A stretch of 39,047 bases of DNA from Myxococcus llanfairpwllgwyngyllgogerychwyrndrobwllllantysiliogogogochensis (GTDB taxonomy: Bacteria > Myxococcota > Myxococcia > Myxococcales > Myxococcaceae). The stretch is taken from contig NZ_VIFM01000085.1 of NCBI RefSeq assembly GCF_006636215.1, positions 1 through 39,047 on the forward strand. The letters are read 5' to 3'. Each line of letters starts with the position of its first letter. Position 1 is the first letter of the stretch. Positions 26,245 to 33,940 of this stretch are shown here, in pieces. Both the position numbers and the translations under genes were made by a program. Below the pieces are notes generated by a model. The model had not been told where the DNA came from. It worked only from the letters and a program-made list of their open reading frames with translations, and did not search any database.

Positions 26245-27900
26245 TCAGGGCGCCTCCCTCGGGGCGAGCGCCGTCAGCACCAGCAGGCTGTCGGGCTCGG
26301 CGTGGGGCGAAAGCCGGGCGTAGGGGTTCGCCTCGGTGGGAAAGCCCGTGAAGCGCTTGGAGTTGGACTCGCCCCAGGACGGGTTCGGGAACAACGGAAT
26401 CGCCGGCGCCGTCTCGGAGAAGCGCCGCTGCACCTGCGCCATCAGCGCCTGCTGCTCCTCGCGCGAGTCGGTGACCTCGAAGCGCTCCAGCAGCGCGTCC
26501 GTCTCCTTGTCGCCGTAGCGCTGCCAGTTGGCGGGAGCCACCTCGCCCACCGGACGCACCGTCGCGGACGACAGCATCCACTTGTAGAAGGTGTACGGCG
26601 TGGGGCCGTCCAGCGACCAGGAGATGGCCAGCTGGAACTCCCCTTTCTGGAGTCGCGCCTGCCACGCGCTGAACTCGTACGTGCGCAGCTGCGCCTGGAG
26701 GCCGAGCTTGCGCAAGTCCCGCGCGACGACCTGCCCGGCGCGCACCCAGTCCGACCAGCCGCCCACCACTTCGATGTCCAGCGTCAGCGGGCTGCCGTCC
26801 GCCTGGCGGCGCAGCCCGTCGGGCCCCCGCGTGAGCCCCGCCTCGTCCAGGAGCCGCGCGGCCTCCTTCGCGTCGTGGCGCACCCACGCGTCGTCCGCGA
26901 CGTCCGCGTCCCGCCAGCCCGTGTACGCGTCGTTGAGGCCCGTGGCGTCCGCCGGCCGCGTGTAGCCATACATGGCGATTTCGACCAGCCGCTCCCGGTC
27001 CAACGCCATGCTCAGCGCCTTGCGCACGCGCACGTCGTTCAGCGGAGGCTGGGTGGTGTTGGGGTAGAGGAAGACGGTGCTGCCGAAGAGCGGGAACCAG
27101 CGCGCGTGGTGCTTCGGGTCCCTGGCGACGAAGGTGCGGTCCACCGCGGGGACGAAGTTGCCCGCCCAGTCCACCTCGCCCTCCACCAGCGCCAGGTTCG
27201 CCTGGTCATTGGTGGGGAAGGCCAGGAAGCGCAGCGCCCTGACGGCGGGCTTGCCGGGCTGCCAGTAGTACGGGTTGCGGCTCAGTTCGTACACCTGATT
27301 GCGGAAGACACTCACCTGCGTGAACGGACCGGTGGCCACGGGGTTGGGATTCGTGAACGTCACCGGGTCCGCCACCTGCTCCCAGATGTGGCGCGGGATG
27401 ATGGGCTGCGCGGCCAGGTCCCCGAAGCCGGGGATGAACGTGCGCGAGAACTGGAAGGCCACCGTGAGCGGCCCCTCGGCGCGCACGTCCGCCAGGAAGC
27501 GCCACACGCCGCCCGCGTCCAGGGCCGCGTGCTTGCGCAGCAACTGGAAGGTGTAGGCCACGTCCTCGGCGGTGAAGGGCTTGCCGTCGGACCAGCGCAC
27601 GCCCTCGCGCAGCGTGAAGCGCAGGGTGCGGCGGTCCTCGGACCACGCGTGCCCCGTGGCCAGCCACGGCTGGTAGTCACCCTTGGACGGTGTGTAGAGC
27701 TCCAGGCACTCGTAGACGCCCGCGCGCGTGGGCCAGCGAGAGCCCGCGCCCGGGAAGAGCGGGTTGAAGTTGCGCACCCACGCGCTCTGCTGCTCCACGG
27801 AGACGAACAGGGTCCCCGGCGGACGCGGACGGGGCTCGTTCGAGCACGCCGCGCACAGAAGCAGGAGGAGGGCGGAGGTGACGAGGCCCGCGGGCCTCAT
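26245..27900 (-). CDS. Family 5 extracellular solute-binding lipoprotein
   Basis: This 551-residue protein has signal MRPAGLVTSALLLLLCAAC and lipid Cys19. The mature part is an SBP_bac_5 (peptide/nickel/oligosaccharide) binding protein: LRFTLREGVRWSDGKPFTAEDVAYTFQLL, RKALSMALDRERLVEIAMYGY, and a C-terminal WQRYGDKETDALLE. Thermotoga proteins of this family bind cellobiose, laminaribiose and manno-oligosaccharides, so a beta-gluco-oligosaccharide ligand is the best inference here. Its ATG overlaps the GH16 stop by 4 bases. Anchoring in the inner membrane fits its place next to the permeases. Confidence 0.94.
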   Translation of the reverse strand: MRPAGLVTSALLLLLCAACSNEPRPRPPGTLFVSVEQQSAWVRNFNPLFPGAGSRWPTRAGVYECLELYTPSKGDYQPWLATGHAWSEDRRTLRFTLREGVRWSDGKPFTAEDVAYTFQLLRKHAALDAGGVWRFLADVRAEGPLTVAFQFSRTFIPGFGDLAAQPIIPRHIWEQVADPVTFTNPNPVATGPFTQVSVFRNQVYELSRNPYYWQPGKPAVRALRFLAFPTNDQANLALVEGEVDWAGNFVPAVDRTFVARDPKHHARWFPLFGSTVFLYPNTTQPPLNDVRVRKALSMALDRERLVEIAMYGYTRPADATGLNDAYTGWRDADVADDAWVRHDAKEAARLLDEAGLTRGPDGLRRQADGSPLTLDIEVVGGWSDWVRAGQVVARDLRKLGLQAQLRTYEFSAWQARLQKGEFQLAISWSLDGPTPYTFYKWMLSSATVRPVGEVAPANWQRYGDKETDALLERFEVTDSREEQQALMAQVQRRFSETAPAIPLFPNPSWGESNSKRFTGFPTEANPYARLSPHAEPDSLLVLTALAPREAP

Positions 27901-28742
27901 TCCACCCTCGAGTAGGCGCGCACATAGTCCACCCGCATCTGCTGGGGGAACTGCGTGGTGCCGTCCACAGGGCCCACGAAGCCGCCTCCCACCGCGACGT
28001 TGAGGATGAGGAAGTGCGGATGGTCGAACACCCAGCGGGCGTTGCCCGGCAGGTCCCTGGGTGTCACCTCCATGAAGGCGATGTCATCCACGAACCAGCG
28101 GATGCGGTCGGGGTCCCACTCCACCGCGAAGACGTGGAAGTCCTCGTAGAGCCTGCCGCCCGCGACGACGTGCTCCTGGCCCACGTTCTCCCCGCCCGAA
28201 TACCCCGGCCCGTGCAGCGAGCCCCGGACGATGGCGGGCAGTTGGCCCCGGTGCTCCATGATGTCGATTTCGCCGCACGTGGGCCAACCCACCTGGTTGA
28301 AGTTCGCGCCCAGCATCCAGAAGGCGGGCCAGATGCCCTTGCCCGTGGGCAGCTGGATGCGCGCCTCGAAGCGCCCGTAGGTCCGCTCGAACTTGCCGCG
28401 CGTGGTGTAGCGCGCGGAGGTGTAGTCGTTGCCCTGGTAGCGCTCGCGCCGCGCGGTGATGACCAGGCGGCCCTCGCCGTCCAGCGACGCGTTCTCCGGC
28501 CGCGCGGTGTTGTGCTCGTACTGGCCGTTGCCCCAGCCGTCTCCTCCGACGTCCGCGCTCCACCGTTCAGTGGAAGGAGGCGTGCCCGCCGGTCCGTCGA
28601 ACTCGTCCTGCCACACCAGCTTCCAATCCTGATGCGAGGGCTGGACGGTGGTGGGGGGCGGGTCGGTGCGTCCTGAGCGGGCCGGGTCACAGGCCATGCA
28701 TCCCAGGAGCGCGAACCACGGGAGGAGTCGGCTGGGCGTCAT
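27897..28742 (-). CDS. GH16 endo-beta-1,3-glucanase (laminarinase-type) lipoprotein
   Basis: This 281-residue protein has a lipoprotein signal with lipid Cys15 (or 18) in ALLGCMAC, then the GH16 fold. It has WKLVWQDEFDG at the start, ARYTTRGKFERTYGRFEARIQLP, and the catalytic triad region CGEIDIMEH, where Glu158, Asp160 and Glu163 form the ExDxxE motif of the laminarinase branch. It also has VEWDPDRIRWFVDD and the closing FPQQMRVDYVRAY. It should cut internal beta-1,3 (or mixed 1,3-1,4) glucan bonds at the cell surface or in the periplasm. The chosen ATG overlaps the ROK gene stop. It is the first enzyme of the operon. Confidence 0.95.
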   Translation of the reverse strand: MTPSRLLPWFALLGCMACDPARSGRTDPPPTTVQPSHQDWKLVWQDEFDGPAGTPPSTERWSADVGGDGWGNGQYEHNTARPENASLDGEGRLVITARRERYQGNDYTSARYTTRGKFERTYGRFEARIQLPTGKGIWPAFWMLGANFNQVGWPTCGEIDIMEHRGQLPAIVRGSLHGPGYSGGENVGQEHVVAGGRLYEDFHVFAVEWDPDRIRWFVDDIAFMEVTPRDLPGNARWVFDHPHFLILNVAVGGGFVGPVDGTTQFPQQMRVDYVRAYSRVE

Positions 28743-29965
28743 GCGGTTTTTCCGACGTGTTGGAGGGGAAATAACGTGCGGTCCCGGAGGGCCGCCTGGA
28801 GCACGAGTGTGGCCGCGCCCACCGCGATGGACTTGTCGCCCAGCGCGGACGTGACGATGCGCGTCTCCGCCATGGACGTGGACAGCGCGCGCTTGCGCAC
28901 CGACGCCCGCAACGGGTCCAACAAGAGGTCGCCCACGGAGGAGATTTCCCCGCCGAGCACGACGATGGCGGGGTTGAGCAGGTTGAGCAGGCCCGCGACG
29001 GCGACGCCCAGGTACTGGCCCAGCCCATCGATGATTTGCCGCGCCGCCGGGTCGCCCGCGCGCGCGCCTTCGACAATCTCGCGAATCGTCGGAGCCTTGC
29101 GGCCCTTGGTGCCCATCAGCTCCCGCGCGCGCTCTACCAGCGCCCCGGAGCCGATGAGGGTGACGAGGCAGCCGCGCAGCCCGCACAGGCACGGGGGCCC
29201 CGCGGAGTCGACGGCGATGTGGCCAATCTCTCCGGCCGTGCCTCCGGCGCCGCGGTACACGTCGCCATGGATGATGTGGCCGGAGCCGATGCCCGTGGCC
29301 AGCTTGATGTACGTCAGGTCCTCGCCGCTGGTGCCCGCGCCCCAGTAGCACTCCGACAGCGCGCCGAGGTTCGCGTCGTTGTCCACGAACACCGGCAGGT
29401 CGAACGTGGTGCTCAAGGCCTCCCGCACGTCGTAGCCGCGCCACGCCGGCAGGATGAGCGGGGACATCTTCCCGGGCGCGGACGGGTGCACCGGGCTGGG
29501 CGCGGCCACGCCCAGACCCACGACGGAGCGCCGGGGAACGCGCTCGGCGTCCAGGCACTCCTGCACCAATGTCCGCACCGTCTTCAGTGTGCCCTCCGGG
29601 TCGTTGCGAACCTGCTGTGCGGCGCTGCGGTGGGTGCGCACCCGGCCCCGCAGGTCCGTGAGCACCACGGAGACGTGGGTGGCGCCCATCTCCACGCCGA
29701 GGATGCTGAAGGCGTCATCCCGGAAGCCGATGAGGGTGGGGCGACGGCCGCCTCGGGAGACGCCGGCGCCGATGCTGCGCACCAGCCCCGAGTGCTCCAG
29801 GTCCGCGACGATGGCCGACACGGTGGACGGGCTCAGCTCCGTCCTCCGGGCAATCTCCGCCCGGGAAATCTGGCGCTCGCGCCAGATCATGTTGAGCAGC
29901 AGGCTGCTGTTCTGCGCCCGCATGCCCGCCGCGTCGACCGTCAGTGCCGCCGTTCCCACTTTCAT
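28739..29965 (-). CDS. ROK-family transcriptional repressor
   Basis: This 408-residue protein (from ATG 29965, which has AAGGGG in front) has an N-terminal winged helix (ISRAEIARRTELSPSTVSAIVADLEHSGLV) and a ROK sugar-kinase-like domain. That domain has GVEMGATHVSVVLTDL, DNDANLGALSE, GIGSGHIIHGD, GTAGEIGHIAV and the zinc motif CLCGLRGC. An in-frame ATG at 29983 would add six residues. ROK repressors (NagC, Mlc, XylR) release DNA when a sugar binds. Its place as second gene of the operon and the three palindromes upstream make autoregulation by a beta-glucan breakdown product likely. It overlaps the GH16 gene by 4 bases. Confidence 0.93.
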   Translation of the reverse strand: MKVGTAALTVDAAGMRAQNSSLLLNMIWRERQISRAEIARRTELSPSTVSAIVADLEHSGLVRSIGAGVSRGGRRPTLIGFRDDAFSILGVEMGATHVSVVLTDLRGRVRTHRSAAQQVRNDPEGTLKTVRTLVQECLDAERVPRRSVVGLGVAAPSPVHPSAPGKMSPLILPAWRGYDVREALSTTFDLPVFVDNDANLGALSECYWGAGTSGEDLTYIKLATGIGSGHIIHGDVYRGAGGTAGEIGHIAVDSAGPPCLCGLRGCLVTLIGSGALVERARELMGTKGRKAPTIREIVEGARAGDPAARQIIDGLGQYLGVAVAGLLNLLNPAIVVLGGEISSVGDLLLDPLRASVRKRALSTSMAETRIVTSALGDKSIAVGAATLVLQAALRDRTLFPLQHVGKTA

Positions 29966-30010
29966 CGTCCCCTTACGCTCCATTCCGCCGCGCGGAAGGC
30001 GCGGTGGGTG

Positions 30011-30763
30011 TCATCTCCACTGGATGTCGTCGACGTAGAAGACGACCGGGGTCGGCTTGCCCCCCGCTACCCAGCCGAAACCACCCACCACCTTCCGGTA
30101 TCGGACGCGGCTGACGTCGATTGTGTACTCCTTTGGCTCCGCAGTGAGCGTCTGGTCTCCGGTATCGAGGCTGAAGCCGTCGGCCGTGGTACTCAGACCC
30201 ACCAGGAACTTGACGACCTCGCCTCCCGTGGCTCCCCACGCATAGAAGGACAGGACGGACGCGCCCTCGGGGACCTCGAAGCCGGGCAGGTCACCCCAGT
30301 TGCTCTCGGGGTACTGCCACCACACGCCGCCCCAGTTGCCGCCGCCCGCCGTATAGGTGAACTTGTGGCAGTCGCCCTTGCCCGTGCCCGGCCGCGTCGC
30401 GGCGCACTCGGGCGCGGAGACGATGCCGCCCGATGCGCCGTCGCCCATGTAGCCGCTGGGCGCCCACGTTCCGTCCACCGTCAGGGGAAGCACCGTGGTG
30501 GGGCCCGCGTCAGGAGGCCCCGCGTCCGGCTCGCCCGCGTCGGGAGGCCCGGAGTCTGGCGGACCCGCGTCCGGCACCCCCGAGTCCACGGGCCCCGCGT
30601 CCGGCTGTCCTGAGTCCGGAGTGCCCGAGTCGGGCTTCGTCCCCGCGTCAGTCTGGGGGTCGGGCGTCTTGTCGTCCTCCTCCGGGTCACACGCACCGAG
30701 CAGGCTCATCGCGGCGAGCAACCCCGCCGCGGCACACGTCCAGGCGAAACGCTTGTGTTGCAT
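30011..30763 (-). CDS. Lipoprotein with PDAG linker and glycan-binding-like C-terminal domain
   Basis: This 250-residue protein starts at MQHKRFAWTC with GGAGGGG upstream. The lipid Cys25 is in SLLGAC. Residues 44-88 are an eight- to ten-fold PD[A/S]G-type linker typical of myxobacterial surface lipoproteins. The C-terminal domain (about 92-250) includes CHKFTYTAGGGNWGGVWWQYP, then SNWGDLPGFEV, GASVLSFYAWGATGGEVVKF and ends VVFYVDDIQW, a beta-sandwich pattern common beside glucan enzymes. Surface capture of glucan is inferred. It is the first gene of the operon, directly downstream of the operator sites, with 45 bases to the ROK start. Confidence 0.82.
   Translation of the reverse strand: MQHKRFAWTCAAAGLLAAMSLLGACDPEEDDKTPDPQTDAGTKPDSGTPDSGQPDAGPVDSGVPDAGPPDSGPPDAGEPDAGPPDAGPTTVLPLTVDGTWAPSGYMGDGASGGIVSAPECAATRPGTGKGDCHKFTYTAGGGNWGGVWWQYPESNWGDLPGFEVPEGASVLSFYAWGATGGEVVKFLVGLSTTADGFSLDTGDQTLTAEPKEYTIDVSRVRYRKVVGGFGWVAGGKPTPVVFYVDDIQWR
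30500..30634 (-). repeat. Degenerate PD[A/S]G-coding tandem repeat
   Basis: A run of imperfect 9-12 base units encodes the Pro-Asp-Ala/Ser-Gly linker of the lipoprotein. It is a surface spacer, not a CRISPR: units are short, contiguous and in frame. Confidence 0.85.
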
Positions 30764-30785
30764 GGGCTTCCCCTCCCTGCTGGAA

Positions 30786-30812
30786 AACTTCGTTCGCACT
30801 GCGAAGAAACCA
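30786..30812. promoter_or_regulatory. Operator copy C (candidate ROK site)
   Basis: AACTTCGTTCG, a 5-base spacer (CACTG), then CGAAGAAACCA. The core TTCGTTCG-N5-CGAAGAAA is identical to copy B. It starts 22 bases before the first ATG of the glucan operon, so a bound protein would block transcription or its early elongation. Confidence 0.7.
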
Positions 30813-30952
30813 GACGACGCAAGGAACCGACGCTCGCGTGGTGCGATGCGTCAAGAAAGGCGCTCTGCTTCAGAGGAGAGTGAGGTGAATCACGCCGTGC
30901 CCATCCGCCCACACCCCCGGGGCCCACCGTCACTCCGTCACGAACCCGTGAT

Positions 30953-30979
30953 TCATTCGTTCGAGTGACGAAGAAAGTA
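30953..30979. promoter_or_regulatory. Operator copy B (candidate ROK site)
   Basis: TCATTCGTTCG, spacer AGTGA, then CGAAGAAAGTA. It shares half-sites and spacing with copies A and C and lies 167 bases from copy C. Confidence 0.7.
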
Positions 30980-31181
30980 CCAGCGACGTTGGTTGGATTG
31001 CAAGCCGCCGCGTGACAGGGCCTTGACGCCAAACCCAGACACGGCGCCGCGCGCGGCCCGTCCCATTGCCTGACGCGTCGCGGCGACGGTGACGTGAAAG
31101 GGATAAGAGGGCACGAGCGGCGCCTCGAGCCCGCCGAGTGGGGCCACGCGCGGCGAGAGTGCCGCCTGGAGGGGCGCTCGA

Positions 31182-31208
31182 AACTTTGTTCGGACGGCGA
31201 ACAAAGTT
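31182..31208. promoter_or_regulatory. Operator copy A: perfect 11-bp inverted repeat
   Basis: AACTTTGTTCG and CGAACAAAGTT are exact reverse complements around GACGG. It lies 229 bases from copy B and 310 bases before the divergent dioxygenase gene, so it could also act there. The TTTGTT/AACAAA halves resemble, from memory, operators of XylR-type ROK proteins. Confidence 0.75.
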
Positions 31209-31517
31209 CAGGGTGGGAGGTGCCGGGTCACCCAGGTGGGGCGCTGGACGGGGTGAGGCTCACGTCCGGCTCCGAGTGGAATGACGACAGCGGCCGCCAC
31301 CATAGCGTGGGCCCGCCGCCTTGAACAGTTTCATCCAGCGCGAGAAGGAAGGGCTCCGCGCCCTCGGCTGGCGGGCGCGTCATGGAGAGGGCCAGGAGCG
31401 CGCCGGCCCGCGTCACCAGGCTGGTCGTGTCGATGCACCGGGTTGAACAGAGCCAGGTCCGCGCGGGACGTCCGAGGGGATTGGAATCCGGAGGTGCGCC
31501 GCCTGTTGTGAGGCTTC

Positions 31518-32171
31518 ATGCGAGAGCTGAGTCGGCGTTCCGTCGTGCTGGGGCTGGGGTCCTGCGCCGTGAGTGTGGTGGCTTGCACCTGCGCGGTCCC
31601 AGCGGAAGCCGTCCCCGTGGCGCCCCGCGTCAGGGCCCAGCTCTACACCTGCGAGGGATGTGAAGCCGTCGCGGAGCGGGTGCCGGAGCGGCTGATTCCC
31701 ACCGTTCGGCTGGCGAGCGCCGAGGAGCCCGGAGAACGGATGACGCTGACGGGATGGGTGTTGAGCGCGCAGTCACGCGAGCCCGTCGCGGGTGTCGTCA
31801 TCTACGCGCATCACACCAACGCGGCGGGGCTCTATGCGAACGGTACGCGGGAGTCCGAGTGGAGCCGTCGCCATGGTCGGTTGCGCGGGTGGGCGAGGAC
31901 GGGTGGGGACGGCGTCTATGCGTTCGAAACCATCAAGCCCGCGCCCTATCCGAACGACACCCTGCCGGCGCACGTACACCTGTTCATTGGCGAGCCGGGG
32001 CGGCCCGCGTACCACGTCGATGACGTCGTGTTCGACGGCGAGTTTGGCGTGACGCCGCGCTACCGCGAGAAGCAGGAGCTTCGCGGTGGAAGTGGCATCG
32101 TGAAGCTGTCGCGCACGGCCTCTGGCGTGTGGCTCGCGCGCCGGGACATCGTCCTGGAGCGTCACCCCTGA
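31518..32171 (+). CDS. Tat-exported intradiol ring-cleavage dioxygenase-like protein
   Basis: This 217-residue protein begins MRELSRRSVVLGLGSC, a twin-arginine signal that may also be lipidated. The single domain is of the protocatechuate 3,4-dioxygenase/intradiol family: GWVLSAQSREPVAGVVIYAHHTNAAGLY, RHGRLRGWARTGGDGVYAFETIKPAPYP, then PAHVHLFI and DDVVFDGEF. All four ferric-iron ligands are present by pattern: Tyr106, Tyr144, His152 and His154. The family cleaves catechol-type rings, but exported members have few known substrates. It stands alone, divergent from the glucan operon and convergent with the protease-like gene (18-base gap). GAGG precedes the ATG. Confidence 0.87.
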   Translation: MRELSRRSVVLGLGSCAVSVVACTCAVPAEAVPVAPRVRAQLYTCEGCEAVAERVPERLIPTVRLASAEEPGERMTLTGWVLSAQSREPVAGVVIYAHHTNAAGLYANGTRESEWSRRHGRLRGWARTGGDGVYAFETIKPAPYPNDTLPAHVHLFIGEPGRPAYHVDDVVFDGEFGVTPRYREKQELRGGSGIVKLSRTASGVWLARRDIVLERHP

Positions 32172-32189
32172 GGCGCGTGCGCGGGGTGC

Positions 32190-32927
32190 TCAGAACGGCG
32201 CCAGGCGGAAGGACTCCATGAGGAGCGGCAGGGGGCGCGCGCTCCACAGCACGGCCCACTGTCGTTCGTTCACGCCTCGCATGTAGACATCGCCCAGGTA
32301 CAGCGCGACGGCGGCGCGGGCCTCCAGGTCGATGAGGAGCGCGCCCGGCTCACCCGACACCGAGAAGTGCCGGTCATCCGTGGCCGTGACGAGCACTTCT
32401 TGTCCGTCCTCGCCCACGGAGATGATGCGGCCGCGATGCAAGCCTCCCCGGGAGGTGTACTTCATCACGGTGCTGCCCACGCGGGGCGCCGCCACCCGGG
32501 GCACCCAGGACACGGGTGGGTACTCGCCCGTGCCACGCTCCGCCGGGTCCACGGGCGCGGCGATGCAGGCGTCGAGCAGGCCCGAGGGGCTCCACTGTCT
32601 GGCTTCCGTGGCCACCACCTGGGCGACCCGGGTCTGGGTGGTGACGTGGCGGAGCCAGCGCCCCTCGTGACGGCGGTCCACGATGCCGTCCTCTCCCCGC
32701 GAATACGGTGGAGGTTGTGGCACCAGTCCTCCTCCCATCGTGAGGCCGCTGGGCGCCGGTGGGAGGACGGGTGGTCCCAGCCGGTGCTCCACGGTGAGCA
32801 GCACGGGGTCGCCGGATTCACGCAGGCGGAACCAGCCTCCGAGGGAGGTCTCGTAGGGGCTGCCCTCCTCACTCAGCGGCTCTCCGGCGATGAGCCGGGG
32901 GCCTTTGCCGTGGCCGTGCGTGCTCAT
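32190..32927 (-). CDS. Trypsin-fold paralogue with lost catalytic Ser (pseudoprotease)
   Basis: This 245-residue protein has no signal peptide. It is the paralogue of the protein encoded at 33212-33940; both begin MSTH, share GEPL(S/C)EEGS and LGGWFRL(R/S)ESG, and end (A/V)LW.ARPLPLLM. The trypsin-like frame is visible: His48 in LLTVEH, Asp119 in LLDACIAAPV, and a GSTVMKYTSRGGLHRGRI strand. Where the active paralogue has GDSGALLID, this one reads GEPGALLID, with Pro194 at the Ser position. It therefore should not cut peptides. A binding or regulatory role is inferred. A 37-base gap separates it from the small fragment upstream. Confidence 0.75.
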   Translation of the reverse strand: MSTHGHGKGPRLIAGEPLSEEGSPYETSLGGWFRLRESGDPVLLTVEHRLGPPVLPPAPSGLTMGGGLVPQPPPYSRGEDGIVDRRHEGRWLRHVTTQTRVAQVVATEARQWSPSGLLDACIAAPVDPAERGTGEYPPVSWVPRVAAPRVGSTVMKYTSRGGLHRGRIISVGEDGQEVLVTATDDRHFSVSGEPGALLIDLEARAAVALYLGDVYMRGVNERQWAVLWSARPLPLLMESFRLAPF

Positions 32928-32963
32928 GGTCGGGCGAGACTCCAGAGGGAAGACCTGGCGTGG

Positions 32964-33125
32964 CTACAGCTCGCTCAGGCCAGGGTCGAACAGGGCGGTG
33001 AGCGTGACGAGGAACTCGTGGGAGAACACGGGCATGGGCGCGTGGCCGCCATTGTACGGCTGGGCGCTGCGGAAGTTCTCGCCGAGCAGGCTGTCCCTGC
33101 CACCCCACCGCGACCCTCGGGCCAC
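32964..33125 (-). CDS. Short coding fragment, possible gene remnant
   Basis: A GTG-started frame of 53 residues lies between the two protease-like genes. The last 45 residues (GGRDSLLGENF, then RSAQPYNGGHAPMPVFSHEF, then LVTLTALFDPGLSEL) look like real protein with third-position G/C bias. No ribosome site precedes the GTG, and the sequence before it looks non-coding. It may be the C-terminal end of a deleted gene. I do not recognise the family. Confidence 0.35.
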   Translation of the reverse strand: MARGSRWGGRDSLLGENFRSAQPYNGGHAPMPVFSHEFLVTLTALFDPGLSEL

Positions 33126-33211
33126 GGACGTGGGTGGGGCAGGACGGCGCAGGCACCTTGAAGCCCGTGTGTCCTTCGCGACGGAGTCCCCGGTGCGCGT
33201 GTGAGGGCTGT

Positions 33212-33940
33212 TCAGTAGGGCCGCAGGTGAAAGGCCTTCATCAGGAGCGGCAGTGGACGGGCCCGCCACAACACGGCCCACTGACGCTCCTTTACGTAGC
33301 GCATGTAGACCTCACCCACGTGCAGCCCGATGGCGGCACGGGCCTCCACGTCGATGAGGAGCGCGCCCGAGTCGCCTTCCACCGCGAAGGGCTGCTCACT
33401 GGTGGAGGTGACGAGCACCTCGTCTCCAGACTCGCTCACGCAGAGGATGCGGCCGTGACGCAGTCCGCCCCGCCGGGTGAACTTGAGCACGGTGCTGCCC
33501 TCGCGAGGCTCCGCGACGCGGGGCACCCAGGGCAGCGGCGGGTACTCGTCCGAGCCGAGCGACGGGGCCACGGGCGCGGCGATGCAGGCGTCGAGCGGAC
33601 CCTGGTGTCCCGTCTCGGGTCGGACTCCCGAGGCCAGCACCCTGGCGACGCGCTCGCCCGACGTGGCGTGGCACAGCCAGCGCCCCTCGGGACGGCGGTT
33701 CACGATGGCGTCTTCCCCCTGCCAGCGCAGGCGCGGCGGCGGGCCTCCTACCGCGAGGCACGCGGACGCGGCCCTGATGGGGTCCGGCGTCAACAGGTGC
33801 TCCACGGTGAGCAGCACGGGGGCGCCGGACTCACTCAGGCGGAACCACCCGCCGAGCGTCGCCTGGAGGTAGCTGCCCTCTTCACATAACGGCTCGCCGG
33901 AGAGCAGCCGTCGGCCTTCGTTGTCCGCGTGGGTGCTCAT
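33212..33940 (-). CDS. Trypsin-like serine peptidase (intact triad), cytoplasmic
   Basis: This 242-residue protein has no signal peptide. A chymotrypsin-fold pattern is visible with a candidate triad of His48 (LLTVEH), Asp117 (PLDACIAAPV) and Ser191 in VEGDSGALLID. The preceding GSTVLKFTRRGGLRHGRI strand resembles the 'GTxVxKxGrxTGLTxG' block of Nal1-like bacterial trypsin-fold proteins. ATG 33940 overlaps the stop of the giant metallo-beta-lactamase gene (ATGA); the frame opens 14 codons earlier but the paralogue also starts at MSTH. Co-translation suggests it works with that protein, perhaps processing it or a partner. The substrate is unknown. Confidence 0.78.
   Translation of the reverse strand: MSTHADNEGRRLLSGEPLCEEGSYLQATLGGWFRLSESGAPVLLTVEHLLTPDPIRAASACLAVGGPPPRLRWQGEDAIVNRRPEGRWLCHATSGERVARVLASGVRPETGHQGPLDACIAAPVAPSLGSDEYPPLPWVPRVAEPREGSTVLKFTRRGGLRHGRILCVSESGDEVLVTSTSEQPFAVEGDSGALLIDVEARAAIGLHVGEVYMRYVKERQWAVLWRARPLPLLMKAFHLRPY

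Larger units (their letters stand above)
30764..31517. other. Intergenic regulatory region between glucan operon and dioxygenase gene
   Basis: This 754-base stretch lies between two divergent genes. It has no convincing coding sequence on either strand. It contains the three palindromes listed separately. The remainder, including 31210-31517 in front of the dioxygenase gene, shows no promoter hexamers or sigma-54 elements I could call. Confidence 0.6.

Noticed and set aside
23602-27915. Long plus-strand open frames opposite the ABC transporter genes
   Set aside because: Biased composition and no domains; the transporter subunits on the minus strand are unambiguous.
30500-30634. CRISPR-like or satellite repeat
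   Set aside because: In-frame PD[A/S]G codons of a lipoprotein linker; no spacers.
30764-31517. Small plus- and minus-strand open frames in the divergent gap
   Set aside because: No ribosome site, no protein-like content, and they overlap the palindromic operator copies.
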